NCBI RefSeq assembly: GCF_001401805.1
Contig: NZ_LKDW01000001.1
Location: forward strand, 186,001-250,000
Source: Pseudoalteromonas sp. P1-25
Lineage (GTDB): Bacteria > Pseudomonadota > Gammaproteobacteria > Enterobacterales > Alteromonadaceae
Direction: 5' to 3'
Length of the DNA stretch: 64,000 bases
In this document: positions 34,217-43,205 of the stretch, piece by piece
Layout of the letters: every line of letters begins with the position of its first letter
How positions within the stretch are numbered: position 1 is the stretch's first letter
Notes under the pieces: model-generated
What the model was told of the DNA's origin: nothing
Databases searched by the model: none
Seen by the model: the letters and a program-made list of their open reading frames with translations, nothing else
Program-made: the position numbers and the translations under genes

Positions 34217-34480
34217 GTGTCTTTACTTGACTACTTCCGCTCAGAAAAGAAAAACAGCGCGTCATTAGCAAAAGAGCGATTGCAGATCATTGTCGCGCAC
34301 GAACGTTCTCAACGCGGAACGCCGGATTACTTACCACAATTAAAACAAGATATTTTAGATGTGATCCGTAAATACGTGAACGTAAACACTGATGCAGTGC
34401 AAGTACAGTTTGATCAAAACGAAGATGATTTAGCGGTACTTGAGCTCAATGTGACATTGCCTGACGAAGAAAAAAAGTAG
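34217..34480 (+). CDS. minE: Cell-division topological specificity factor MinE
   Basis: An 87-residue activator of MinD ATPase that restricts MinCD to the poles. The N-terminal membrane and MinD-binding segment ([29 protein letters not shown]) and the C-terminal topological domain are normal. The start is GTG at 34217, preceded by GGAGG 5 bases upstream, which overlaps the end of minD. A longer reading frame from 34175 lies inside minD and is rejected. Confidence 0.97.
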   Translation: MSLLDYFRSEKKNSASLAKERLQIIVAHERSQRGTPDYLPQLKQDILDVIRKYVNVNTDAVQVQFDQNEDDLAVLELNVTLPDEEKK

Positions 34481-34487
34481 TACAGCA

Positions 34488-34516
34488 AAAAGCGGCATTT
34501 AAACTGCCGCTTTTTT
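34488..34516 (+). terminator. Terminator of the minCDE operon
   Basis: AAAAGCGGCA (34488-34497) pairs with TGCCGCTTTT (34505-34514), 7-nt loop, then further T. Confidence 0.92.
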
Positions 34517-34660
34517 CATTTTTAACTAAACCTTACGTTTATAGAAAGGTTAGTGAGCGCGTGTGTTTAGAATATTTAAGCTGATAATCGCTTTTGATCA
34601 CTTATAAACAATGAATGTGGTAATATGTAGCCACTATTTCGTTATGTATTCGCAATTGCT

Positions 34661-36334
34661 ATGTTTAATCCCCCGCCCTGTTTTACCTCGTTTTCTAAAT
34701 CAATAGATAATATAGCTCTGCCAGAGAAATTTACGTTTCCATTTTATTATCAGCCCCACGAACTTAGCGTTTTGGCATCAAAGCAATTACAGCAGCAGCT
34801 GGCAACGCATCTACCTTATGATAAAAATAATCACCATGGTGACGGAAAGATGTTCGGTGTACTAGTTGTACAAAACCCACAAAAACAAATTGGCTTTTTA
34901 TCGGCTTATTCAGGGCAAGTTGAAAATTTAAGTTCTGAGATAAAATGTGTGCCTAATGTATCTACAATGGCATTGGAGGATGTGGGTTATTTGAAAGAAA
35001 GTAAAATAATTAACGAAATAAACACACAGATACATGCCCTTGAAAATGCCAGTACATTAAATAAATTATCGGCATCGTTAAGTCGAGATACAGAAAAATT
35101 TGAGCAGCAGTTACAAGCGCAACAAAGCGTAATGCAAGCCAACAGAAAAGCACGTAAAGAGGCGCGCAGTGCACTTGCGATTGAGCACAGCGATGCAATA
35201 ACGCCTGAACAACAAGCAAGCTTGAATGAACTGGCAAAGCAAAGCATAGAAGATAAAAAACACTATCAAAGCATAAAAGATCACTGGCGCGATAAAATAA
35301 CTCAGCAACAGCAGGCGCTTTATACCCTTTACGATGAAATAAAACAGTTAAAAAAACGCCGTAAAGTTTTATCTAAAAACCTACAAAAACAGTTATTTGC
35401 CCAGTATCAATTTTTAAATGCCAATCATGAGATTAAAGATCTCAACGCTATATTTGCAGCTTTGCCAGAGCATACTCCGCCATCAGGGGCGGGCGATTGC
35501 GCAGCCCCCAAGCTATTACAATACGCTTATCTTAATAATTTAAAGCCGCTAGCCATGGCCGAATTTTGGTGGGGCGGCGCTCCAAAATCGGCGGTACGCC
35601 AACATAAAAACTATTACCCATCTTGCTACAGTAAATGCCAACCTATTTTATCGCATATGTTAAAAGGCCTTAGCATAGAAGATAACCCACTACTCGTTAA
35701 TCCTGCTGAAGGTAAAACGCTGCCCATAGTCTATCAAGACGATGATATTGTTATTGTAAATAAGCCAAGCGAGTTTTTATCTGTACCAGGTGTCAATATT
35801 GAAGATTCAGTGTATTTGCGTATTCAAACGCAATTTCCGCACGCTACAGGCCCGTTAATTGTCCACAGACTAGATATGTCTACATCAGGTTTACTCGTTG
35901 TGGCCCTTAATAAACGCGCCCACAAAGCACTCCAAAAGCAATTTATTGCCCGCACCATTGATAAACGTTACATTGCGTTAGTTGATGGTAAAGTGCCACA
36001 AGACAGTGGCAAAATAGAACTACCATTACGACTTGATTTTGACGATAAGCCACGCCAACTTGTGTGTTATAAAAACGGCAAACCTGCACTTACTACATGG
36101 CAAGTGCTTGAACGTAAAAACAATATTACACGCCTACAGCTCTATCCTAAAACAGGGCGCACTCACCAACTTAGGATACACTGCGCTCATCACTTAGGGC
36201 TGAATACGCCTATTATCGGTGACACACATTATGGTAAAAAAGCCAACAGGTTACATTTACATGCCGAGTATTTGGCGCTAGATCACCCTATTACCCATAA
36301 GCGTTTAACATTTAGCATAGCGCCCGATTTTTAA
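34661..36334 (+). CDS. RluA-family pseudouridine synthase with long N-terminal extension
   Basis: A 557-residue protein whose C-terminal part (about 350-557) is an RluA-type RNA pseudouridine synthase. It has GPLIVHRLDMSTSGLLVVALN with the catalytic Asp405, then RYIALVDGKV and the GRTHQLRIHCAH motif. The first 350 residues are extra. They hold an N-terminal domain, a charged coiled coil (about 140-260, KARKEARSAL, ITQQQQALYTLYDEIKQLKK) and a conserved-looking block with PPSGAGDCAAPKLLQYAY and MAEFWWGG plus Cys residues (YYPSCYSKC). The extension may bind RNA or protein. Similar extended forms occur in marine gammaproteobacteria. The target uridine is unknown. Monocistronic between min and rnd. 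Confidence 0.88.
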   Translation: MFNPPPCFTSFSKSIDNIALPEKFTFPFYYQPHELSVLASKQLQQQLATHLPYDKNNHHGDGKMFGVLVVQNPQKQIGFLSAYSGQVENLSSEIKCVPNVSTMALEDVGYLKESKIINEINTQIHALENASTLNKLSASLSRDTEKFEQQLQAQQSVMQANRKARKEARSALAIEHSDAITPEQQASLNELAKQSIEDKKHYQSIKDHWRDKITQQQQALYTLYDEIKQLKKRRKVLSKNLQKQLFAQYQFLNANHEIKDLNAIFAALPEHTPPSGAGDCAAPKLLQYAYLNNLKPLAMAEFWWGGAPKSAVRQHKNYYPSCYSKCQPILSHMLKGLSIEDNPLLVNPAEGKTLPIVYQDDDIVIVNKPSEFLSVPGVNIEDSVYLRIQTQFPHATGPLIVHRLDMSTSGLLVVALNKRAHKALQKQFIARTIDKRYIALVDGKVPQDSGKIELPLRLDFDDKPRQLVCYKNGKPALTTWQVLERKNNITRLQLYPKTGRTHQLRIHCAHHLGLNTPIIGDTHYGKKANRLHLHAEYLALDHPITHKRLTFSIAPDF

Positions 36335-36360
36335 CAAAGCCTGTAGCTTAAGAAGTGGGT

Positions 36361-37491
36361 TTAATTGTCCCACTCTTTAAGCACATCTTTAACAAAACTG
36401 TAGCGCCAAGAATTAAGTAAATCAGGTTTAATATGATTTACCTTTTGGTCATTGGTGAGTTTCCAATTCCAGCTAATAAGCTGATTAATTTGCTTTTTAG
36501 ACGCCATTACATCTTCTGGTATGCCCTGCTCTTTCGCTACTTTAGTGATTTTTTGTTTAATGTCTTTAGCCACTTTTTTATAAGCCGGAAAATCGATTAA
36601 ACGTTTAAGCACAGGTGGATGCTGATCAACTGGCAGGGCTTTGGCTTTTTCAATACACTTTAGAATTTCGACCCCTGAGCGATTTACTTCCATCGATTCA
36701 ACACCCGGAATTTGTCTTAGCGTATTTAAGCTCGAAGGCCCACGCTTAGCAATTTCCGTCATGTTGTGCTCTTTAAGCACAAAGTTAAGCGCTAAATTTT
36801 TACGAATAGCTTTATTACGACGCCATACAGCTAATTCTTTTAATACCGCTAGCTCATGTGGTTTTAGTTGCCATGCGTTTTTTATATCTTTATAAAGCAG
36901 CTCATCTGGGGTTTGAAAGGCGCGTTTATTTGCAATTAACTCGCTCTCATTTATTACAATATCAAATAACTCAGCTTTATTGATACGCTCAATTATTAGT
37001 CCAAAACAAGGCAATAAATGAAAGGTATCAGCGGCTGCATAATCGAGCTGCTTTTTAGTTAATGGGCGCTGTAGCCAATTTGTACGTGATTCACTTTTGT
37101 CTATTTCTATGCCTAATAGCTCTTTTACCATTAGCGCAAAGCCCATACAGTTGCCTTCGCCTAACAGCTGAAGAGCAAATTGTGTATCAAATAATGGAGC
37201 AGGTACAAAGCCTGCATATTTTTGAAAAACTTCAATATCTTCTGAAGGCGAATGCAACACTTTTAGTACGGATGGATCTTTTAATATTTGCCAAAATTCA
37301 AATAGCGATAGTTCTGCAAGTGGGTCTATAAGCGCGAGGTGCTCACCATCATATACTTGAATAAGTGCAACTTCAGGGTACAAAGTACGGCGACGCATAA
37401 ACTCAGTGTCTATGGCTAAAATAGGCTTGTTTCTTATTTGTTCAACAAAGGTATTAAGTTGATTTTGTGTTTCGATCAATTTGTATTGCAC
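36361..37491 (-). CDS. rnd: Ribonuclease D
   Basis: A 376-residue 3'-5' exoribonuclease acting in tRNA maturation. The DEDD-y exonuclease domain has DTEFMRR (Asp and Glu), the HSPSEDIEVF segment with Asp, and YAAADTFHLLP with Tyr and Asp. HRDC helical domains follow from about residue 205. The start is GTG at 37491 with AGGAG 5 bases upstream. It follows fadD in the same orientation, as in E. coli, but a terminator lies 20 bp upstream of its start, so expression depends on readthrough or on a promoter inside or beside that hairpin. Confidence 0.95.
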   Translation of the reverse strand: MQYKLIETQNQLNTFVEQIRNKPILAIDTEFMRRRTLYPEVALIQVYDGEHLALIDPLAELSLFEFWQILKDPSVLKVLHSPSEDIEVFQKYAGFVPAPLFDTQFALQLLGEGNCMGFALMVKELLGIEIDKSESRTNWLQRPLTKKQLDYAAADTFHLLPCFGLIIERINKAELFDIVINESELIANKRAFQTPDELLYKDIKNAWQLKPHELAVLKELAVWRRNKAIRKNLALNFVLKEHNMTEIAKRGPSSLNTLRQIPGVESMEVNRSGVEILKCIEKAKALPVDQHPPVLKRLIDFPAYKKVAKDIKQKITKVAKEQGIPEDVMASKKQINQLISWNWKLTNDQKVNHIKPDLLNSWRYSFVKDVLKEWDN

Positions 37492-37511
37492 TTAATCTCC
37501 TACAATAAAAA

Positions 37512-37529
37512 AGCCGGCTAATGCCGGCT
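37512..37529 (-). terminator. Terminator between fadD and rnd
   Basis: AGCCGGC (37512-37518) pairs with GCCGGCT (37523-37529), loop TAAT, with a T run on the minus strand. It sits 20 bp before the rnd start codon. Confidence 0.88.
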
Positions 37530-37542
37530 CTTTTATAGTTTA

Positions 37543-39195
37543 CTAATCTTTTAGGGCTCTTCTGAGAATTTTACCTACATTAGTTTTAGGTAATTCATCC
37601 TTAAACTCAACGAGTTTAGGAACCTTATAATTAGTTAAATTATCACGACAGTGATTTATTATATCTTTTTCAGTTAAAGAAGGGTCTTTTTTAACAACAA
37701 AAACTTTAACTTGTTCACCACTTACATCGTGTGGAATGCCGATAGCGGCGACTTCAAGTACGCCATCATGCATAGCAACTACTTCTTCTATCTCATTTGG
37801 GAACACGTTAAAGCCCGATACAATGATCATGTCTTTTTTACGGTCAACAATATAGAAGAAACCTTCATCATCGTATGTGGCTATATCACCAGTGGCGAAC
37901 CAGCCATCTTGCAAACATTCTGCGGTTGCATCTGGGCGATTATAGTAACCTAACATAACTTGAGGACCTTTAACCCATAGTTCACCGGGTTCACCTTTTG
38001 CTGCCTCTTCACCGTTTTCAAGCATTAACTTAATTTCAGTATTAGGAGCAGGTAAACCAATTGAGCCATTGTAACCTTCTAAATCATAAGGGCTTACTGT
38101 CACAAGTGGTGCACACTCGGTTAAACCATAACCTTCCATTAATTTAGAATTAGTCACTTTTTGCCATTTTTCGGCTACGGGACGTTGTACCGCCATGCCA
38201 CCGCCTAATGACATTTTTAAATGACTAAAGTCAAGCTCTGCAAACCCTGGTGTATTAAGTAGCCCATTAAATAGGGTATTTACACCGGTAATAGCGGTAA
38301 AATTATGCTGATTAAGCTCTTTAACAAACGCTGGCATGTCACGTGGGTTTGTAATTAATACATTTAAACCGCCGTATTTCATAAACGTTAAGCAGTTAGC
38401 CGTTAACGCAAATATATGATAAAGCGGTAATGCAGTAACAACCACTTCAGTACCACGGTCTAATACTTTATCTAAACAGCCCGATACTTGCTCAAGGTTA
38501 CCAACCATATTGCCATGACTTAACATTGCCCCTTTAGATACGCCAGTTGTACCACCTGTATATTGTAAAAAGGCCAGATCAGATAAGTTCATTTCTGGAC
38601 GCGTATACTTTGCAGGGTCACCGGCTAATACATCTGAAAACTTAATGGTATTTGGCAGGTTATAGCTAGGCACCATTTTTTTTATGTATTTAACCACAAA
38701 ATTAACGATATGCTTTTTAATACCACCGACCATGTCGCCCACTTGGGTAACTACAATGTGTTTTACATCTGTTTTAGCAAGGGCTTTCTCAAGCGTGTCT
38801 GCAAAATTAGCCAGTATAAAAATAGCTGACGCGTCAGAGTCTTTTAGCTGATGCTCAAGCTCACGAACTGTGTAAAGGGGGTTTACGTTAACCACAACAC
38901 ACCCTGCACGTAAAATACCTAAAATAGCAATAGGCGTTTGCAATAAGTTAGGCATCATCACAGCAACTTTGTCGCCTTTTTTGAGACCTAAGTCATTTTG
39001 AATATACGAAGCAACACGCAGTGTCGCTGTATCTATTTCATCATACGATAATGTTTTACCCATATTAGTAAATGCAGGTAAATCTTTGTAATCGGTAAAA
39101 CTTTTTTCAAACACTTCGAGTAACGAGTTGTAATGCTCAGGATCGATTGTTTCAGGCATACCTTCTGGGTAGCGCTTAAGCCAGATTTTTTCCAC
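37543..39195 (-). CDS. fadD: Long-chain fatty acid-CoA ligase
   Basis: Activates imported long-chain fatty acids to acyl-CoA with ATP at the inner membrane, the first step of beta-oxidation. The 550-residue protein has the AMP-binding motif [16 protein letters not shown], the [13 protein letters not shown] segment, [10 protein letters not shown] and the hinge region [27 protein letters not shown]. The C-terminal lysine motif [11 protein letters not shown] is intact. The start is GTG at 39195 with AGGGG 6 bases upstream; no ATG competes. Next to rnd as in many gammaproteobacteria. Confidence 0.97.
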   Translation of the reverse strand: MEKIWLKRYPEGMPETIDPEHYNSLLEVFEKSFTDYKDLPAFTNMGKTLSYDEIDTATLRVASYIQNDLGLKKGDKVAVMMPNLLQTPIAILGILRAGCVVVNVNPLYTVRELEHQLKDSDASAIFILANFADTLEKALAKTDVKHIVVTQVGDMVGGIKKHIVNFVVKYIKKMVPSYNLPNTIKFSDVLAGDPAKYTRPEMNLSDLAFLQYTGGTTGVSKGAMLSHGNMVGNLEQVSGCLDKVLDRGTEVVVTALPLYHIFALTANCLTFMKYGGLNVLITNPRDMPAFVKELNQHNFTAITGVNTLFNGLLNTPGFAELDFSHLKMSLGGGMAVQRPVAEKWQKVTNSKLMEGYGLTECAPLVTVSPYDLEGYNGSIGLPAPNTEIKLMLENGEEAAKGEPGELWVKGPQVMLGYYNRPDATAECLQDGWFATGDIATYDDEGFFYIVDRKKDMIIVSGFNVFPNEIEEVVAMHDGVLEVAAIGIPHDVSGEQVKVFVVKKDPSLTEKDIINHCRDNLTNYKVPKLVEFKDELPKTNVGKILRRALKD

Positions 39196-39310
39196 TCTTA
39201 GCCCCTGTTTATAATTATATTTTTATTAACCTTAATCTAAGTAAGGCACTTTAACAATTGAGCAAATACTCTAATGAAGGAATAATCCCACATTTGGCGC
39301 TAATTTACAA

Positions 39311-40162
39311 TTAACATGCACCATTTTGCAGCATAAAGGCTTGAATATGCTCAAAACATAACCCACTGCTTTGCATATGGCAATGATGCCCACCATCTAC
39401 ATTAATTACCTTCAAGTTGTTGTAATAGCTAATATACTTGGCCAAATTTTGTTTTACAAATGAATAACCTTGGTTACCTAAAATTAATTGGCTTGGTGCT
39501 TTTAATTGCTTTATTGCACCAATACATTGCGCTTCATTAAACCTAAAACCTGAGTGATTTTTAAGCTTAGGGTCTGTCGTTAACACATACCCTAGTTCAC
39601 TTTTCTTAATATTACGACTCATCAACAATGAGATAAGTTCGTTATTTAAATCTGTTGTACTTGCTCGCGCTTCGATAATTGCGGATTCGGATTTATAAAT
39701 GCGCTGCTTTTTATTGTTAACACGCTCTCTATTGAGTATCGCCCCTTTTAATTGCTGACAGACCTCGTCAGATGGAGTCGTAACACAACCAATCCCCTCA
39801 ATGAAGGTAACCGAATACACGTATTCACTAAAACAGCTAGCAAATAAACCTGCAACCATTGCTCCCATCGAGTGGCCGACTAAGTGCACCTTCGTTGCTC
39901 CTAAGGCCTTTATAAGTTGGTACACATCATCAATATAATCAACAAAATAATAATGCGCATCACTGCTTTTCCAATCAGATAATCCATGCCCTGCAAAGTC
40001 AATACAATACCAAGTATGCTGCGGATTAACCTTATCAAGCATAGGTGTGAAACTATTACTGTTATCTAGCCAGCCATGCATAGCAATAACTAGCTCACCA
40101 CCACGTCCCTTTTGTAAACCACGTAAGGTTATATTTCTTGTTTTTATTTCAAATGGCTGCAA
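39311..40162 (-). CDS. Alpha/beta hydrolase
   Basis: A 283-residue cytoplasmic alpha/beta-fold hydrolase. The oxyanion region HGWLDNSNSF is near 29-38, the nucleophile elbow GHSMGA has Ser98, and the catalytic His lies in VDGGHHCHMQ near the C-terminus. It resembles MhpC/YbfF-type esterases. The substrate is not known; the position directly upstream of fadD suggests a lipid or acyl ester link, which is inference. The start is TTG at 40162 with AGAGG 6 bases upstream. Confidence 0.85.
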   Translation of the reverse strand: MQPFEIKTRNITLRGLQKGRGGELVIAMHGWLDNSNSFTPMLDKVNPQHTWYCIDFAGHGLSDWKSSDAHYYFVDYIDDVYQLIKALGATKVHLVGHSMGAMVAGLFASCFSEYVYSVTFIEGIGCVTTPSDEVCQQLKGAILNRERVNNKKQRIYKSESAIIEARASTTDLNNELISLLMSRNIKKSELGYVLTTDPKLKNHSGFRFNEAQCIGAIKQLKAPSQLILGNQGYSFVKQNLAKYISYYNNLKVINVDGGHHCHMQSSGLCFEHIQAFMLQNGAC

Positions 40163-40739
40163 AAGACACCTCTTTTAACGTGCGACATTATTTATAACAT
40201 ACTAGTTGTCAGACCTCTAATACGAAAATATTTTGTATTTTTTGTATTTATAAAGACTCATCTACCATAAAGCTTTATTACCCTTTTTAATAATTACATT
40301 TATTATCAATTAGTTATCACCATCACCGTTATGCCAACTAAACAAAACAACATGAAATGAGCACGAATTTTTTTCGTCTTTGCAATGCGTATCACTATAT
40401 TCGCTTCTTTATAATTAACATACATAAAAAAAATGGCTGTATTAATTTAATGACAGTTAATCAGCTCGAATTGTACACTGCGCTTTTTATTCTTACTTCA
40501 ATTCATTATTATACAAGCGCATGTTGAATTTTACGGGTTGAACTTGTTTAACCTTGGGTCAGTTTATTCACGCTGAGAGTTTAATTACCAACCTGACTAA
40601 AATACCTAGCGATAAACCTTAGTCGCCTTTGATAAAATCGTTTATGCAGCGCATGTTTAGTGATTTTGCTGCAAATTCAACACGCCCTAACCATATACAA
40701 TTGTGGTGCTGTTTTAAAAGCACATTCATAGGGATAAAA
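40163..40739. other. 577-bp intergenic region between alpha/beta hydrolase and alkaline phosphatase
   Basis: AT-rich divergent spacer holding promoters for both genes. No protein-like frame, RNA gene or repeat is recognised. A single ATGACAG half-site near 40451 is present, but no phased Pho box with a -10 toward the phosphatase could be found. Confidence 0.45.
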
Positions 40740-42029
40740 ATGAAAAACCAACTTAGCTTATTAGCGCTTTTATGTGCATCTAGCAGTGTTTATGCAAGCG
40801 ATGCACCTAAAAATGTAATTTATATGATTGGTGACGGAATGGGTCCTGCCTATACAACCGCTTATCGTTATTTTAAAGATGATCCAACCACCAAGCAGAT
40901 TGAAACGACCGTATTTGATACTATTTTAACAGGCATGGCGCGTACTTACCCTGACGATCATACATATGTTACCGACAGTGCTGCAGGTGCAACGGCTCTG
41001 AGCAGTGGCCATAAAAGTTATAATGGCGCTATTGCTGTCGACACTGACAAAAAGCCTGTAAAAACCATGTTAGAAATAGCAAAAGAGCGCGGTATGACAA
41101 CAGCGTTAGTGGCTACTTCGCAAATTAATCATGCCACGCCTGCCAGTTTTGCTACTCATAATGAATCACGTCGTAATTACGATGCGATTGCAAATGAGTA
41201 TATAGATAACAAAATTGCCGGAAAACTGCCTGTTGATTTAATGTTAGGTGGCGGTACGAAGTACTTTATTAGAGAAGATCGTAACCTAGTAGATGAATTT
41301 AAAGCTGCGGGCTATCAATACAACGACGATATAAAAAATCTTGGCCAAATTACGCAAATACCTGCACTTGGCTTGTACGCCCCAATTGGTTTGCCTTATG
41401 CGCTTGATGCTAACTCAAATCACTTAACACAGCTCACAGCTAAAGCATTTGATTTACTCGATGGACAAAATAAAGACGGCTTTTTTGTCATGATTGAAGG
41501 CAGTCAAATAGACTGGTGCGGCCATGCAAACGATGTAGCCTGTGCGATGGCAGAAATGGATGACTTTGCACAGTCGATTGAAAAAGCAAAAGCTTATATT
41601 GATAAAAACCCTGATACTTTATTGGTTGTTACAGCTGATCATTCAACTGGTGGTTTAACCCTCGGTGCGCACGGACAATATAAGTGGGATACAGACGTTA
41701 TTAAAGGGGTAAAAGCAACTGCTAGCGAGCTGACCAAGCAATTACTCGCTGCCGATAACCTTGAGCCTATTTGGCGCGCCAACACAAATATTGAATACAC
41801 ACCGGCTAACAAGGTAAAACTTGAACAAGCGAAAAAAATGGGCGAAACAGCGCTTAATTTAGCCATTAAAAGTATTATTAGCGACGCCAGCTTTACTGGC
41901 TGGACAACAGGCGGGCACACCGCTGTAGATGTACAAGTATTTGCTTACGGTAAAGGCAGTGAGCACTTTAGTGGTGCTCAAAATAATACCGATATTGCTG
42001 ATAAACTAATTGGCTTTATTAAACAGTAG
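40740..42029 (+). CDS. Periplasmic alkaline phosphatase
   Basis: A 429-residue exported phosphomonoesterase of the PhoA superfamily. Signal peptide 1-20 (LLCASSSVYAS). The metal site Asp32 lies in MIGDGMGP, the nucleophile Ser80 in VTDSAAGATALSSG, further ligands in IEGSQIDWCGHAND and VTADHSTGGLT, and the last His in TGGHTAVDV. The ATG at 40740 has AGGG upstream and gives a proper signal peptide; an in-frame ATG at 40629 adds 37 residues without a secretion signal and is rejected. It interrupts, in opposite orientation, the tsaB to fadD block. Likely role: release of phosphate from organic phosphorus. Confidence 0.93.
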   Translation: MKNQLSLLALLCASSSVYASDAPKNVIYMIGDGMGPAYTTAYRYFKDDPTTKQIETTVFDTILTGMARTYPDDHTYVTDSAAGATALSSGHKSYNGAIAVDTDKKPVKTMLEIAKERGMTTALVATSQINHATPASFATHNESRRNYDAIANEYIDNKIAGKLPVDLMLGGGTKYFIREDRNLVDEFKAAGYQYNDDIKNLGQITQIPALGLYAPIGLPYALDANSNHLTQLTAKAFDLLDGQNKDGFFVMIEGSQIDWCGHANDVACAMAEMDDFAQSIEKAKAYIDKNPDTLLVVTADHSTGGLTLGAHGQYKWDTDVIKGVKATASELTKQLLAADNLEPIWRANTNIEYTPANKVKLEQAKKMGETALNLAIKSIISDASFTGWTTGGHTAVDVQVFAYGKGSEHFSGAQNNTDIADKLIGFIKQ

Positions 42030-42044
42030 CCATCAGCAAACATA

Positions 42045-42074
42045 AAAAAGCCCGAACCTGTGTTCGGGCTTTTT
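42045..42074. terminator. Bidirectional terminator after alkaline phosphatase
   Basis: AAAAAGCCCGAAC (42045-42057) pairs fully with GTTCGGGCTTTTT (42062-42074), loop CTGT. It also lies 20 bp beyond the stop of the convergent hypothetical gene. Confidence 0.93.
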
Positions 42075-42093
42075 ATTTTTTACTATTATTGGG

Positions 42094-42423
42094 CTAAGCG
42101 TAAATATCAACGCCAATTAAATCTTGTACTTCTGCTCTGCGCTCTAAGTTTGCAAATTCAGTATACGTAGAAATCGCTTTGCTCACTGTTGGGCTTGGCT
42201 GGTCATAAATAGTTTGGCTGTACTTTGCATTAGTAGTATTTTGACTAAAGTATTGATTAGCAAGCTCTACACCCGCTTTACTACTTTTTACATAGTCCGT
42301 ATTTGTTTTATTACTGGCGCTATCGTCCGCTAAACCTTGTGGTTTAGAGGGTATAATTTTTGTAGAAGTAACCTTTGCAGGGATATCACCCGTAAAAAAA
42401 CCAGCACCAATTGGCAAAGTCAT
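42094..42423 (-). CDS. Conserved hypothetical protein
   Basis: A 109-residue polar protein with no signal peptide or membrane helix. It has many Ser, Thr, Asn and Lys residues (ADDSASNKTNTDYVKSSKAG) and a C-terminal helix ending FANLERRAEVQDLIGVDIYA. I do not recognise the family. GGAAG upstream of the ATG and its position at the tsaB end of a conserved block support a real gene. Confidence 0.6.
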   Translation of the reverse strand: MTLPIGAGFFTGDIPAKVTSTKIIPSKPQGLADDSASNKTNTDYVKSSKAGVELANQYFSQNTTNAKYSQTIYDQPSPTVSKAISTYTEFANLERRAEVQDLIGVDIYA

Positions 42424-42491
42424 AAATAACTTCCAACAATAAACAGTTTAAAAATTATGATTTAAAAACATTCAATATGCAACTTTTGAGC

Positions 42492-43196
42492 TTATTCACG
42501 ACCCGGTAGTTTTTTCCATGTTACTGTATCGCGCACATATTTAGGTTGTGCATCACTTGCTTTTACAACGTCTCCGGCTAAAAAGGCCGTGTCTACATGG
42601 TTAAGCATATAGCGAGCATCTGGCAATGTAATATCTGTATTTATGGTTATATTGCTCGTGTTTTTAAGTGCATCAGGGTAACTTTTAAAACCCGTGCCTA
42701 CAGCAATCGCGTGTTGCTCTTCACAACTTATGTGTTCTTCGCTTAATAGTTCAGGTTTTATAACGCACTCTTCATTGACCAATTGCATATGGGCGTTATT
42801 TACTTGGTATTGCGCAAAATAAATTTCCCCCATGCGTGCATCTATTGCAGAGTACACTACTGATGCCTGCACTTGTTCGTACGCTTGTTGGGCCATAATG
42901 GCCAAGGTAGATACACCCACTAATGGTAAGTTGGCCGAATAAGCTAACCCTTGTGCAATAGCAACACTAATGCGTACTCCGGTAAAACTCCCTGGCCCTT
43001 GGCCAAAACCAATAACGTCTAAGTCTTTTAATTTACACTGTGCTTTATTAAGAAGCTCATCAACTAAAGGGAGTATTTTTTGACTATGTTGCTGCGGGCA
43101 TTCTTCAAAATGATGAAATGTTTGGCCCTCGAAGTGTAAAACTATAGATAACGCTTCTGTAGAGGCGTCTAGGGCAAGAATATTACTTTTAATCAT
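42492..43196 (-). CDS. tsaB: tRNA threonylcarbamoyladenosine biosynthesis protein TsaB
   Basis: A 234-residue partner of TsaD and TsaE in making t6A37 of tRNAs that read ANN codons. N-terminal ILALDASTEALSIVL and the GFGQGPGSFTGVRISVAIAQGLA segment are diagnostic. It lies 9 bp downstream of yoaA, an arrangement also seen in E. coli (yoaA next to yeaZ). The C-terminal extension is normal for gammaproteobacteria. Confidence 0.96.
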   Translation of the reverse strand: MIKSNILALDASTEALSIVLHFEGQTFHHFEECPQQHSQKILPLVDELLNKAQCKLKDLDVIGFGQGPGSFTGVRISVAIAQGLAYSANLPLVGVSTLAIMAQQAYEQVQASVVYSAIDARMGEIYFAQYQVNNAHMQLVNEECVIKPELLSEEHISCEEQHAIAVGTGFKSYPDALKNTSNITINTDITLPDARYMLNHVDTAFLAGDVVKASDAQPKYVRDTVTWKKLPGRE

Positions 43197-43205
43197 TTTA
43201 GTACT

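Noticed and set aside
40163-40739. Pho box for the alkaline phosphatase
   Set aside because: Isolated TGTCA-like words occur, but none has an 11-bp partner and a -10 at the right distance toward the gene.
40629-40739. Longer alkaline phosphatase start at 40629
   Set aside because: It would bury the signal peptide 37 residues inside; the ATG at 40740 has a ribosome-binding site and a normal signal peptide.
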